NCBI GenBank assembly: GCA_947165895.1
Contig: CAMVCB010000005.1
Span: forward strand, 124,001-188,000
DNA from: an uncultured Treponema sp.
Lineage (GTDB): Bacteria; Spirochaetota; Spirochaetia; Treponematales; Treponemataceae
Direction: 5' to 3'
DNA: 64,000 bases
Shown: piece after piece, positions 34,213-42,637 of the stretch
Layout: each line of letters starts with the position of its first letter
Position numbering within the stretch: the first letter of the stretch is position 1
Translations under genes and position numbers: made by a program
Notes under the pieces: model-generated
Seen by the model: the letters and a program-made list of their open reading frames with translations, nothing else
Told to the model about the DNA's origin: nothing
Databases searched by the model: none

Positions 34213-36132
34213 ATGAAAAAAAATCTAAATCATTTACTTGTTTCATTTGTGCTTCTTGTTTCTGCTGTTTTTTCGTTTTCCTGTTCAAATAGCTCAGGCA
34301 GTGATGGGGAAGTCGATGTAGGTGCAAGAGGAATTTATCTTGCTTCTTCATATCAGAGTTTATCTGATTACACAAAAAAAACAATTCAGTTTGCCGGCCT
34401 TAAGTATTCTGGCAGAACAAGTTCAGTTCCAAAGGTTTTCATAGTAAATTCTGGCGCTCTTGCCAGCATGTCAGAAGCAAATATGCTGCTTGCTGTAGAA
34501 ACCTGTGCAGAGGGAAATACATTTATTATTGATGCCCCTACGAAGGAGCAGGTAAAGGCCTTTAAAGAAAAGATAGATGCCTTCCTGGCAAAAGAAGAAA
34601 ATGCATATCATAATGCTTTGCAGGATGTTCATCTTTATTCAATAGATAATCTTCTTTTTCAGTTTGTAAAAACTGGCGATGGCAGTGAACCTGATACTGC
34701 AATTCCAGACTTTAATAGCAATAGTCATGAACAAAAAGCCTTTGAAGCAATAGCTATGCGAAAAAATCAGATTTATTTTGTTCATGATATAGATGAAGTT
34801 TTTGATGCAAGTGCTCTTGTAAATACTCAGGCTGAAGCTACTGCAGACTATAGTGAAAATAATGTTGATACAGGTGAAAAAAAATCTGAGTCAAAAGAAT
34901 CTGTATCCGTTGCTGCTAATAGTACAGATTATAGTGCACTGATGGAAGAATCTGCTGAAAACTTTGCACAGTGGATTCTGCTCACAAACTCTACAGATGC
35001 TGTAACCCAGGCTGTAAGTCTTGATGACGCAAAAAAGGCACAGTCTTTTGTACATAACTTTACAGCTTCATTCTCTTCTAACCGCAGTCATTATGACGGA
35101 AGATACAATGGAAAAAGTGAAAATGTTCAGATTTATATTGATGTATGGGTTGCCTGTGATATTGATAACAAAAAAGACCACTATATTGTAAGAACCTCAT
35201 GTGTCTGCAATAACGGCCAGCTTGGCTATGGTAATTCGTGGGATAATGGAAAATATGTTGGACCTTATTTTAATTATGCCCATGTTACAACTCAGATTCA
35301 AAAAGCAAGCCTAAAATCCACCGACTGTCAACCGCAGACTACGACTGGCAATTCAAGCTTTGCAACAAGTCAAGGTTTCAATTTTGGAGGAAACGTTGGT
35401 TTTAATGCATCTGGTCCTACAGGTGGTATTTCCGGCGGTTATTCTTATACAGAAACCACAACACACTCAATTCCAGATATAAACATTGCTTTACATTCTG
35501 GCAGTAATTCTGCTTATTGGGAATATACAACACCGGAAGTAAACGGCACCTGGTCCGGATTAGTTACAAAATGTGACGGGGCTAAGACAATCCAGCATAA
35601 TACAGCAATTTTTGATACTTATGCTCATTATACTATGAGCAGTGCAGAATATTATTCACAGGGAACCTTCCCTCTCCTTACAAATGCAGAAGTAAGTGTG
35701 GGAATGCTTACCGGCTGGATTACAGGATTTTTTGGACAAACTCTTCATAATGGTCATGCATATACAGCAACCAGTGCCAAATGGACGGATTATGTAAGAA
35801 AACCAAGTAATGCTTTCAAAAACTATGTTATGGCCTTTGAACCACCGGAGGGAATGTCTACTTCTGACCGTGCTTTGCTTGCTGATGCCCTTAAAGTTTA
35901 TATTTCTGACTGGGGAAATAAAGTAGATTACTACGGTATTGTTAATACAGATAATCCTGGCGATTACACTCCAATTGATGATATAGCAAAATCTCATTTT
36001 GCAATTGCCAGAAAGACTCTTGAAAACAACAAAAAGGTTCTTAAAGACCGCGGTTTTAATGGAAAATTCAAGTTCTATATTAAACGTTCTGATACGTCAG
36101 ATATTCTTACTTCATTTGATATGGAATTCTAG
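34213..36132 (+). CDS. Leukocidin/hemolysin-like beta-pore-forming lipoprotein (putative)
   Basis: A 639-residue lipoprotein: signal peptide, lipobox FSFSC near residue 24 and a Ser/Gly linker. Residues 40-150 form an alpha/beta pro-like region. Residues 275-440 resemble the leukocidin fold: paired strands with YIDVWVACDIDNKKDHY, then a glycine/serine-rich amphipathic segment (GFNFGGNVGFNASGPTGG, GGYSYTETTTHS, WEYTTPE) like the stem and the 'SYSET' motif of staphylococcal leukocidins and Vibrio cytolysin. A C-terminal aromatic domain follows. Known relatives are secreted pore formers; the lipid anchor here is unusual. The structural match is by eye. It could instead be a surface adhesin of similar strand pattern. 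Confidence 0.6.
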   Translation: MKKNLNHLLVSFVLLVSAVFSFSCSNSSGSDGEVDVGARGIYLASSYQSLSDYTKKTIQFAGLKYSGRTSSVPKVFIVNSGALASMSEANMLLAVETCAEGNTFIIDAPTKEQVKAFKEKIDAFLAKEENAYHNALQDVHLYSIDNLLFQFVKTGDGSEPDTAIPDFNSNSHEQKAFEAIAMRKNQIYFVHDIDEVFDASALVNTQAEATADYSENNVDTGEKKSESKESVSVAANSTDYSALMEESAENFAQWILLTNSTDAVTQAVSLDDAKKAQSFVHNFTASFSSNRSHYDGRYNGKSENVQIYIDVWVACDIDNKKDHYIVRTSCVCNNGQLGYGNSWDNGKYVGPYFNYAHVTTQIQKASLKSTDCQPQTTTGNSSFATSQGFNFGGNVGFNASGPTGGISGGYSYTETTTHSIPDINIALHSGSNSAYWEYTTPEVNGTWSGLVTKCDGAKTIQHNTAIFDTYAHYTMSSAEYYSQGTFPLLTNAEVSVGMLTGWITGFFGQTLHNGHAYTATSAKWTDYVRKPSNAFKNYVMAFEPPEGMSTSDRALLADALKVYISDWGNKVDYYGIVNTDNPGDYTPIDDIAKSHFAIARKTLENNKKVLKDRGFNGKFKFYIKRSDTSDILTSFDMEF

Positions 36133-36152
36133 TAGGATTCTTTAATGAACTT

Positions 36153-36188
36153 TGCCTCCGGTTTGCGCCGGGGGCATTTTTTTTTCTG
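36153..36188 (+). terminator. Intrinsic terminator
   Basis: TGCCTCCGG (36153-36161) pairs with CCGGGGGCA (36168-36176), with one U-G pair and loop TTTGCG, followed by nine or more T. It ends the leukocidin-like gene. Confidence 0.9.
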
Positions 36189-36192
36189 TAAG

Positions 36193-37116
36193 CTATAATG
36201 TCTGCCCTGTCTTTTGGGCGAAATCTTCCAGCCAGTTTTTGATGGAATCCTGCCAGCTTTCGTTGAAGCTGTTTTCAAGAAGATTCCGCTCGTAAAGGCT
36301 TGTAAAGTAGTCTAAAATTTCTTCCCGGGTAGCAGAGTCAATTTCGCTGCTCTTTTTAAAAAGCTCTTCAATAAAGAAAACTGCATCCTCGGCAGAGAAA
36401 AAATCATCTCCAAAAACTGCTGTAATCATGTAAAGGGCGGTCGGAATGCAGTTTACGCTGTGCTGCTTTACAAAAAGTACGCTTTCTATGATTGCGATTG
36501 CCTGAGTCTTGATTTCTGAAAGGCGGCGGTCTGCTTCTTCCTCAGAAAAAAGGCCTGCGGCGACTCCTTTTTCAAAAAATCCCTTGTACCAGGCGTAGGT
36601 TACCGCACAGATTGAAACGTGAAGGCTTGGAACGCAGAGAAGGTGAGGGTCTGCGGCGTGAATTGCCTTAAAGGCGGCATCTTCCATGTAGTGGGGTCTG
36701 TCCGTTGTCGTCATGGAAAAGCGGTAGATTGAAGAGGCGCTTTTGTAGGTTTTTGTAAGGGCCCGGAGATTCTGGCGGATGTAAGGGGCGGCCTTTTTGT
36801 AGCCCAGTCTCTTAATCATCATGTCAAAGGGTTTTACAAAAAAGGGGATAAAGCCCAGATAGGTGTTTACCTTGGACGGTTCAAAGGGAATCTTGTTGTC
36901 TAAGTCTGTCTGCACGTTGATAACCGGCCGGTGGGTCAGATGCAGAACCTGCCTCTGCTGCAAAAAGAAAAAATTGTGGGTTACAGAAAAAATAAAATGC
37001 CAGGCCGGGAAAAAGGTTCTTGCCCGTCCCAGAAGATTAAAATAGGGACTTACCGCAGAAAATTTCCAGGTGCTGATGTCAGAATATTTTAAGTTGCGTT
37101 TTTCCTGTGCCGTCAT
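36193..37116 (-). CDS. PAP2-like protein, unknown substrate
   Basis: A 307-residue protein. The segment HLLCVPSLHVSICAVTYAWY resembles the SLH/V motif of PAP2 phosphatases and AUR1-type phospholipid-headgroup enzymes, with downstream FVKQHSVNCIPTALYMITAV as a second conserved stretch with His. Few strong membrane helices are present, which is atypical. I prefer the ATG at 37116 because GGGGGAAG precedes it, the same site that precedes livF; an in-frame ATG at 37164 would overlap rqcH by 20 bp and lacks a ribosome-binding site. It is the last gene of the liv-rqcH transcript. The family call is tentative. Confidence 0.55.
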   Translation of the reverse strand: MTAQEKRNLKYSDISTWKFSAVSPYFNLLGRARTFFPAWHFIFSVTHNFFFLQQRQVLHLTHRPVINVQTDLDNKIPFEPSKVNTYLGFIPFFVKPFDMMIKRLGYKKAAPYIRQNLRALTKTYKSASSIYRFSMTTTDRPHYMEDAAFKAIHAADPHLLCVPSLHVSICAVTYAWYKGFFEKGVAAGLFSEEEADRRLSEIKTQAIAIIESVLFVKQHSVNCIPTALYMITAVFGDDFFSAEDAVFFIEELFKKSSEIDSATREEILDYFTSLYERNLLENSFNESWQDSIKNWLEDFAQKTGQTL

Positions 37117-37144
37117 TTTTTTGCTTCCCCCTCTAAGCCAAAAT

Positions 37145-38566
37145 TTATAACTGCGCTTCTTCATGCAAAAAGTCCAGACGGCTTAAACGAGCCTTATCTG
37201 GCGTAATGCAAAGATTTTTTTCCTGGGTCGGAAGAACAAGTCCTTTAGGTCCATTCTTTGCCCGGCGAAGATATTTTACATGAGTATAATATAAATCAAC
37301 TTTTGTATTATTTCGAGCCTTTGAATAGTAAACCGCAAGATTTCCCGCATCCAGAAGAATGTCCAGAGGTACCGTTTTGTTTTTCTGAGCCTTGATAAAA
37401 ACGTAGCCGCCCGCAAAATCCCGCACGTGCAGCCACAAATCTTCACCCCGCACATGACGGCGCAAAAGCTCATCGTTTTCGTTTGCATCGCGGCCAACAT
37501 AAATCAGCCAGCCGTTTACGGTGTATTCCAGGCCCGGGTGAGTTTTTTTCTGCTTCTGAACCGGCGTTGAATCCCTTCGCAGCATCTGTTCAATTTTTAC
37601 AGGATTTTTTTCTGCCAGAATGTCCGCATACTGTTTTTCAAGCTTTTCCAGCTGCAGGCGGGCAATCTGAATGTCATGCTCAAGCTCTTCTGCCCCGCTG
37701 AGCGCCTTCTTGTAATTTTTATAGTATTCAGCCGCATTTTCCTGACCCGATTTTTTAGGATCAATCAAAAGGCGCACGGTTTTTCCGCTTTCGTAGTCCT
37801 CGCATTCCAGGTATTTTGAAGAGCCGTCAATCAGATGGGCGTAAGTCATAATCAAATCGCCCTGATGCTTAAGCTGAGGCGCGTTCTTAAAATCTTCCTG
37901 CTTGCTCAAAAGGTTATTAAGGGCATTTTCCCGCTTAGACTTTACGCCTTCGTACCATTTTTCGGCCTTTTCCAGAAGTGACTCGCGGCTAAGGTTGTCC
38001 GCATGCTCGGAGTACCAGTAGTCGATATAAGAGTTGAATGTGTCACCTTCCCACGCGCGAATCGGAAATCTCTCCTCCGCCTCTTTCAGCTTTTCTTCAA
38101 TTACGGCAGGGGGAATAAAGGTTTCCCCCTTCATTTCGTAGCGTTCCGGGCGGCGGAACATGGAATCTAAAACAAAATCATTTTCGTCGCACAAAATTAC
38201 GTTTGCCGCGTTGTTCCAGAGACGAATGTACATATTAAAACGCTCATCGTCCGAATGAGAAAGCTCCATTTTAATGACGCGTTCAAGACCAATCTGGGCA
38301 CAAGTATTTATGCGGCATCCCTTAATTTTTGACTTAAGGAATTCCATAAAGCGCAGAGGCTTGGGATTTTTTGTAATTTTGCGCCTTGTTTCGTTTATTC
38401 GCACTGAATTCTGAGCCGTACAAATCAGGACTGTTTTTGCAGAGCCTTCCTTGTAGGTGTAAAAGGCAAGGGTGTCATAACCCGGCTGGATTATGTCCTG
38501 AATAAAGGCCCCTTGCAGATTCAGTTCGCTTAAAACAAGGTTGATTTCGTTACAGTTTAAAGACAC
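37145..38566 (-). CDS. rqcH: NFACT-family ribosome quality-control protein (RqcH/Fbp-like)
   Basis: A 473-residue protein with an NFACT-N domain (1-~180, including WNNAANVILCDENDFVLDSMFRRP), a short helix-hairpin-helix and coiled-coil middle (~190-330), and an NFACT-R domain (~355-450: GWLIYVGRDANENDELLRRHVRGEDLWLHVRD, in blocks). RqcH binds 50S subunits carrying stalled nascent chains and adds alanine tails; older names call it fibronectin-binding protein. At 473 residues it is shorter than the usual ~560, mainly in the coiled coil. The Asp-Arg pair needed for tailing in B. subtilis appears here as Glu95-Arg96. The start is GTG, overlapping the livF stop as TAGTG, so translation is coupled. 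Confidence 0.88.
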   Translation of the reverse strand: MSLNCNEINLVLSELNLQGAFIQDIIQPGYDTLAFYTYKEGSAKTVLICTAQNSVRINETRRKITKNPKPLRFMEFLKSKIKGCRINTCAQIGLERVIKMELSHSDDERFNMYIRLWNNAANVILCDENDFVLDSMFRRPERYEMKGETFIPPAVIEEKLKEAEERFPIRAWEGDTFNSYIDYWYSEHADNLSRESLLEKAEKWYEGVKSKRENALNNLLSKQEDFKNAPQLKHQGDLIMTYAHLIDGSSKYLECEDYESGKTVRLLIDPKKSGQENAAEYYKNYKKALSGAEELEHDIQIARLQLEKLEKQYADILAEKNPVKIEQMLRRDSTPVQKQKKTHPGLEYTVNGWLIYVGRDANENDELLRRHVRGEDLWLHVRDFAGGYVFIKAQKNKTVPLDILLDAGNLAVYYSKARNNTKVDLYYTHVKYLRRAKNGPKGLVLPTQEKNLCITPDKARLSRLDFLHEEAQL

Positions 38567-39276
38567 TACTTTTTCTTTCCTAAATATGCTTCGCGCATTG
38601 TCGGGTTTTCAAGAAGCTCATTTCCGCTTCCCTGCAGTACGATTTCGCCAGTTTCAAGAACGTAGGCGATGTCGGCAGTTTTAAGAGCCATGTTTGCGTT
38701 CTGTTCAACAAGAAGGATTGTAACACCCTTTTTGTTGATTTCACGGATGATGTCAAAAATCTGCTGAACGATAAGCGGTGCAAGACCAAGAGAAGGCTCG
38801 TCAAGCATGAGAACCTTTGGGCGGCTCATAAGGGCGCGACCAAGGGCCAGCATCTGCTGTTCACCACCGGAAAGAGTTCCCGCAAACTGCCAGCTTCTTT
38901 CCTTCAAACGAGGGAAAAGCTCGTAAATCCATTCAAGGTCTTTCTGGATTGTTTCCTTGTCATTACGCAGGTAGGCACCAATCATCAGGTTTTCAAGAAC
39001 TGTAAGGTCTGAAAATACGTGGCGGCCTTCCGGAGAAAGGGCAATTCCTTCTGCACAGATTTTATTAATAGGGCTCCAGATCAGCTCCTTGTTATCAAGT
39101 CTGATAGAACCTTCCTGAGGTTTTACAAGTCCGCTTATTGAACGGAGCAGGGTAGACTTTCCGGCTCCGTTTGCTCCAATCAGAGTAACGATTTTTCCGT
39201 CCGGAACTTCAAGATTGATTCCGCGAAGGGCCTTAATTCCGCCGTATGATACATGTAAATCAGAAATTTTAAGCAT
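38566..39276 (-). CDS. livF: Branched-chain amino acid ABC transporter ATPase
   Basis: A 236-residue ABC ATPase of the LivF type. Walker A is GANGAGKST, the signature is LSGGEQQML, Walker B is VLMLDEPSLGL, and the switch His is replaced by Gln as usual for LivF (LLVEQN). The start at 39276 is preceded by GGGGGAAG and overlaps the end of livG; an upstream in-frame ATG lies within livG and has no site. LivF and LivG form the motor for the LivH/LivM permease. Confidence 0.96.
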   Translation of the reverse strand: MLKISDLHVSYGGIKALRGINLEVPDGKIVTLIGANGAGKSTLLRSISGLVKPQEGSIRLDNKELIWSPINKICAEGIALSPEGRHVFSDLTVLENLMIGAYLRNDKETIQKDLEWIYELFPRLKERSWQFAGTLSGGEQQMLALGRALMSRPKVLMLDEPSLGLAPLIVQQIFDIIREINKKGVTILLVEQNANMALKTADIAYVLETGEIVLQGSGNELLENPTMREAYLGKKK

Positions 39277-40141
39277 TTGCTTCCCCCTCGTCAGCTTCCT
39301 CGTCGCTTTCACCAAGATAGGCCGAAATTACTTCCGGATTATTCTGAATTTCTTCCGGGCTTCCCTGGGCAATCAGGGCACCAAAGTTCAAAACGTAAAT
39401 GCGGTCAGAAATATCCATTACAAGGTCCATGTGGTGTTCAATCATAAAGACTGTAAGGTGGAATTCATCGCGGATGCGGCGGATAAAGTCTGTAAGCTCG
39501 GCAGTTTCCTGAGGATTCATGCCGGCTGCCGGTTCATCAAGCAGAAGAAGGCTTGGATTTGTAGCAAGGGCCCGGGCAATTTCCAGGCGGCGCTGAAGTC
39601 CGTATGGAAGGGAAGTACAAAGCTCGTTGCGAACCTCGTAAAGTCCCAGAATTTTCAAAAGCTCTTCTGTTTCTTCACGCTGCTTTTTTTCTTCTGCGTG
39701 ATTAAGACGGAAGGTAGCCGTAAAAATATTGCTTGTCTTTCTCATGTGTTTTGCAATCAGAACGTTTGTAAAAACAGTCTGACTCTTCCAGAGACGGATA
39801 TTCTGGAAGGTACGGGCAATTCCAAGCTTTGTGATTACATCAGGAGTAGGTTCCAGTCGTTTTGTGTAGTCGCCCCTGTTTGTTCCGGCATAAAGCTTTT
39901 TCATTTTGCCGGCAGGAAAATTTTCTACGATTTCTTTTCCCTTGAAGTAAACTGCACCGTTTGTAGGTGCGTAAACGCCTGTTACAACGTTGAAGGCGGT
40001 TGTTTTTCCGGCTCCGTTAGGACCAATCAGGGAAACAATTTCGCCCTTATTTACATTCAAAGAAAGATTATTTACTGCCACAACGCCGCCAAACTGCATT
40101 GTGATGTTTTTCATTTCAAGAACTTTTTCTGCTTCAGCCAT
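39269..40141 (-). CDS. livG: Branched-chain amino acid ABC transporter ATPase
   Basis: A 290-residue ABC ATPase of the LivG type: Walker A GPNGAGKTT, signature near LPYGLQRRLEIA (the LivG form of the C-loop), Walker B LLLLDEPAAGMNPQE, and the long LivG insert RTFQNIRLW. GGAGG precedes the ATG, which overlaps the livM stop by one base (TAATG). It ends with an acidic tail. Confidence 0.96.
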   Translation of the reverse strand: MAEAEKVLEMKNITMQFGGVVAVNNLSLNVNKGEIVSLIGPNGAGKTTAFNVVTGVYAPTNGAVYFKGKEIVENFPAGKMKKLYAGTNRGDYTKRLEPTPDVITKLGIARTFQNIRLWKSQTVFTNVLIAKHMRKTSNIFTATFRLNHAEEKKQREETEELLKILGLYEVRNELCTSLPYGLQRRLEIARALATNPSLLLLDEPAAGMNPQETAELTDFIRRIRDEFHLTVFMIEHHMDLVMDISDRIYVLNFGALIAQGSPEEIQNNPEVISAYLGESDEEADEGEANA

Positions 40142-41241
40142 TATCGAACCTCCTTGAAATCAGGATTCTTTCGGGCTTTCAGAGGCTTAAAGCTTTTTAT
40201 GCGCTTTACAATTCCCGCAAGGGAAAATTCGTGCTCGCCCATAATTCCCTTCTGGTAGAAAAGTACAATCAGCATGATTACAACCGAGAAAACAACCTTT
40301 CGGAAGCCCGGACGCAGAATCTGTAGGGAAGTAAAGTTGAGGTTTGCGTTATCAAGGAAGCGCAGCCACCATTCAGAGCAGGCAATAAAGAGGAAGGATG
40401 CGATGCAGCTGCCTGTAACGCTTCCGATTCCGCCGATTACGACAATCAGAAGAATTTCGTAGGTCATGGCAGACTTAAACTGGCTGGCCTGAATTGTTGT
40501 CTGGAACATGGCAAGAAGGGCGCCGGAAATTCCTGCAAAGAAGGAGCTTATTGTAAATGAAAGCTGCTTGTGTTTTGCAAGGTTGATTCCCATTGCCTCT
40601 GCCGCAACTTCATCATCGCGGATTGCCTTAAAGGCTCGGCCGTAAGTTGAATTAATCAAAAGCATGATGATTGCAATACAGATTCCGCTTACCGCAAAGT
40701 AAAAAAGGGTTGAACGGAAAACAGGATATTTTCTAAGCAGGTTTGAACCGTTTGTAATTACGCCAAGCTTATCCCACTGGAAAATAGCGCGGATGATTTC
40801 TGCAAAACCCAGGGTTGCGATTGCAAGGTAGTCAGACTTTAAGTGAAGGACAGGAAGTCCGATTAAATATGCAAAAAAGGCAGCAACAAGGCCTGCCAGA
40901 ATCAGGGCCGCAAAAACAGGAATTGTAAACTGAATTGCGCCTCCGTCAAAATACTGGTAAACCTGGGCTCTGGCCGAAACCGGGATTGTAAAAATTGCAT
41001 AGGTGTAGGCACCCAAAAGCATAAAGCCTGCCTGACCAAGACTGAAAAGTCCGGTAAAGCCGTTCAGAAGGTTCATTGAAACGGCAACAAGGGCGTAGAT
41101 TGCACCTTTTTTCAGTACGGTGAAGAGGATGTGGGTAGGGGGCACGACGGCTTCCAGAATTGCGACAAAGGCAAAAAGAAGCACCAAGAGTCCCCAGCTG
41201 ATTATCTGATATTTTTTATCTTTGAAACTTATTTTTTCCAT
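40141..41241 (-). CDS. livM: Branched-chain amino acid ABC permease
   Basis: A 366-residue permease with about nine membrane helices and the LivM motifs NLLNGFTGLFSLGQAGFMLLGAY, near residues 60-80, and the cytoplasmic coupling loop RAFKAIRDDEVAAEAMGIN. GGAG precedes the ATG at 41241; an upstream in-frame ATG lacks such a site. It follows livH by 19 bp. It forms a heteromeric channel with LivH. Confidence 0.94.
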   Translation of the reverse strand: MEKISFKDKKYQIISWGLLVLLFAFVAILEAVVPPTHILFTVLKKGAIYALVAVSMNLLNGFTGLFSLGQAGFMLLGAYTYAIFTIPVSARAQVYQYFDGGAIQFTIPVFAALILAGLVAAFFAYLIGLPVLHLKSDYLAIATLGFAEIIRAIFQWDKLGVITNGSNLLRKYPVFRSTLFYFAVSGICIAIIMLLINSTYGRAFKAIRDDEVAAEAMGINLAKHKQLSFTISSFFAGISGALLAMFQTTIQASQFKSAMTYEILLIVVIGGIGSVTGSCIASFLFIACSEWWLRFLDNANLNFTSLQILRPGFRKVVFSVVIMLIVLFYQKGIMGEHEFSLAGIVKRIKSFKPLKARKNPDFKEVR

Positions 41242-41260
41242 ATGATTTCTCCGGTTTTGA

Positions 41261-42145
41261 TTAAACTTTGTCGGTAACTTTTTCACCGAAGATACCGGTC
41301 GGCATGAACATAAGGACGCAGATTAAAAGAACAAAGGTAAAGGCATCGCTGAAGGTTGTTAGTCCTACTCCCTTGATGATGTTTTCGCAGATACCGATTA
41401 AAAAGGCACCGATTACAGCGCCAGGAATGGAACCGATTCCGCCGAATACTGCCGCAACAAAGGCTTTAAGACCCGGCATACCGCCGACTGTAGGAGTAAC
41501 TCCCGGGTAGTTACTGAAAAAGAGGATTGAACCAACGGCCGCAAGGAAGGAACCGATAATAAAGGTCATGGAAATTACCGAGTCGATTTTAATTCCCATA
41601 AGCTGGGCTGTTTCAAAATCCTTGGAAACGGCCCTCATTGCCATTCCGATTTTTGTGTGATTAATCAGAAGAACAAGGGCAACAACAAGAAGAATTGTCA
41701 AAAAGGGAGTGATGATTGTAACCCGCTTTGTAATGGCACCCGCAATTGTAATTGAATCGCTGATCCATGGGATTGTCGGATATTTTTTAAGAAGACCGCC
41801 TGTTACATAAAGGGCAAGGTTCTGTAAAAGATAGCTCATACCGATTGCGGAAATCATGATAGACATACGTGGTGCTGTTCGCAAAGGCTTGTAGGCAATA
41901 CGTTCAACCGCAAATCCCAGTAAAACGGTCAGAATGATTGTAAAAGGAATTGAAATCCAGAGGGGCATAACGCTGTATGAATAAATCATAATCAGACCAG
42001 CTGCCATAAAAACGTCACCATGCGCAAAGTTGATAAGGCGCAGGATTCCGTAAACCATTGTATAACCGATTGCTATGAGCGCGTACTGTCCGCCCGTAGA
42101 AATGCCGGCAAGAATATAAGGAAGGTTATTTTGTAAAAAATCCAT
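41261..42145 (-). CDS. livH: Branched-chain amino acid ABC permease
   Basis: A 294-residue permease with eight or so membrane helices. It starts DFLQNNLPYILAGISTGGQYALIAIGYTMVYGILRLINFAHGD in short blocks, the LivH N-terminal signature, and has the coupling loop RAVSKDFETAQLMGI. AGGA precedes the ATG at 42145; a GTG sits one codon earlier. It now begins the livHMGF transcript, because livK lies 1.7 kb away behind an inserted module. Confidence 0.94.
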   Translation of the reverse strand: MDFLQNNLPYILAGISTGGQYALIAIGYTMVYGILRLINFAHGDVFMAAGLIMIYSYSVMPLWISIPFTIILTVLLGFAVERIAYKPLRTAPRMSIMISAIGMSYLLQNLALYVTGGLLKKYPTIPWISDSITIAGAITKRVTIITPFLTILLVVALVLLINHTKIGMAMRAVSKDFETAQLMGIKIDSVISMTFIIGSFLAAVGSILFFSNYPGVTPTVGGMPGLKAFVAAVFGGIGSIPGAVIGAFLIGICENIIKGVGLTTFSDAFTFVLLICVLMFMPTGIFGEKVTDKV

Positions 42146-42230
42146 CACTTTTTCCTATAATTTTAAAATATCTTTGTAATTATATAGAAAAATTGTGATG
42201 AAAAAAAGAGGGCGGTCAGGATGGGGTGTT

Positions 42231-42509
42231 TTATTGCTCTTTTTGTAAGTTTTCGATTGCTTCTTTTAATAACTTAACGGTTTTCTCATGGTTATTTTTT
42301 TTATTGGTGGATTTTCCTTTTACTAAAAATTCAACAGATGTGTTTAAAGAGTCTGCTATTTTTACCGCTTGCTCTGCGTTTGGAAGTCTGTTGCGATTAA
42401 TCCAGGATTGCAAAGTATTGTAGCTTTCGTTGATTTTTTCAGCCAAATCTCTTTGAGTTAATTCTTGATAATCTAATTTTTCTTTTACTCTTAGCAAGAA
42501 GTCTAACAT
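42231..42509 (-). CDS. Small XRE-family HTH regulator
   Basis: A 92-residue protein with a Cro/C1-type HTH at 10-65 (LTQRDLAEKINESYNTLQSWINRNRLPNAEQAVKIADSLNTSVEFL, in blocks) and a lysine-rich tail. It is the third small XRE gene of the window and again faces its neighbour: the ankyrin-like gene begins 128 bp away. The gap carries TGTGNNAAT half-sites. No Shine-Dalgarno sequence is apparent. Autoregulation and control of the ankyrin gene are inferred. Confidence 0.85.
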   Translation of the reverse strand: MLDFLLRVKEKLDYQELTQRDLAEKINESYNTLQSWINRNRLPNAEQAVKIADSLNTSVEFLVKGKSTNKKNNHEKTVKLLKEAIENLQKEQ

Positions 42510-42522
42510 CAGATTAAAAATA

Positions 42523-42601
42523 ACACGAATGTACTATTTTAAACTTGCTTATAATGCTATTTGTGCTAATTATAAAATTACATTCGCACATTTGTGTGAA
42601 T
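42523..42601. promoter_or_regulatory. Operator-like half-sites between XRE and ankyrin genes
   Basis: Half-sites of the type ATTCNCACA/TGTGNNAAT occur at 42523-42530 (ACACGAAT), 42562-42570 (TGTGCTAAT), 42582-42590 (ATTCGCACA) and 42593-42601 (TGTGTGAAT). The last two form a 9-2-9 dyad with one mismatch. A TATAAT box for the ankyrin gene lies at 42550-42555. Confidence 0.55.
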
Positions 42602-42637
42602 AGTCAGTTTAAATATGTTCTTTTGTGAGGAGTTTTT

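Noticed and set aside
39215..40258. Long plus-strand open frame antisense to livG and livF
   Set aside because: It is a shadow of the livG/livF genes: no ribosome-binding site, Cys- and Phe-rich nonsense composition and no recognisable motif.
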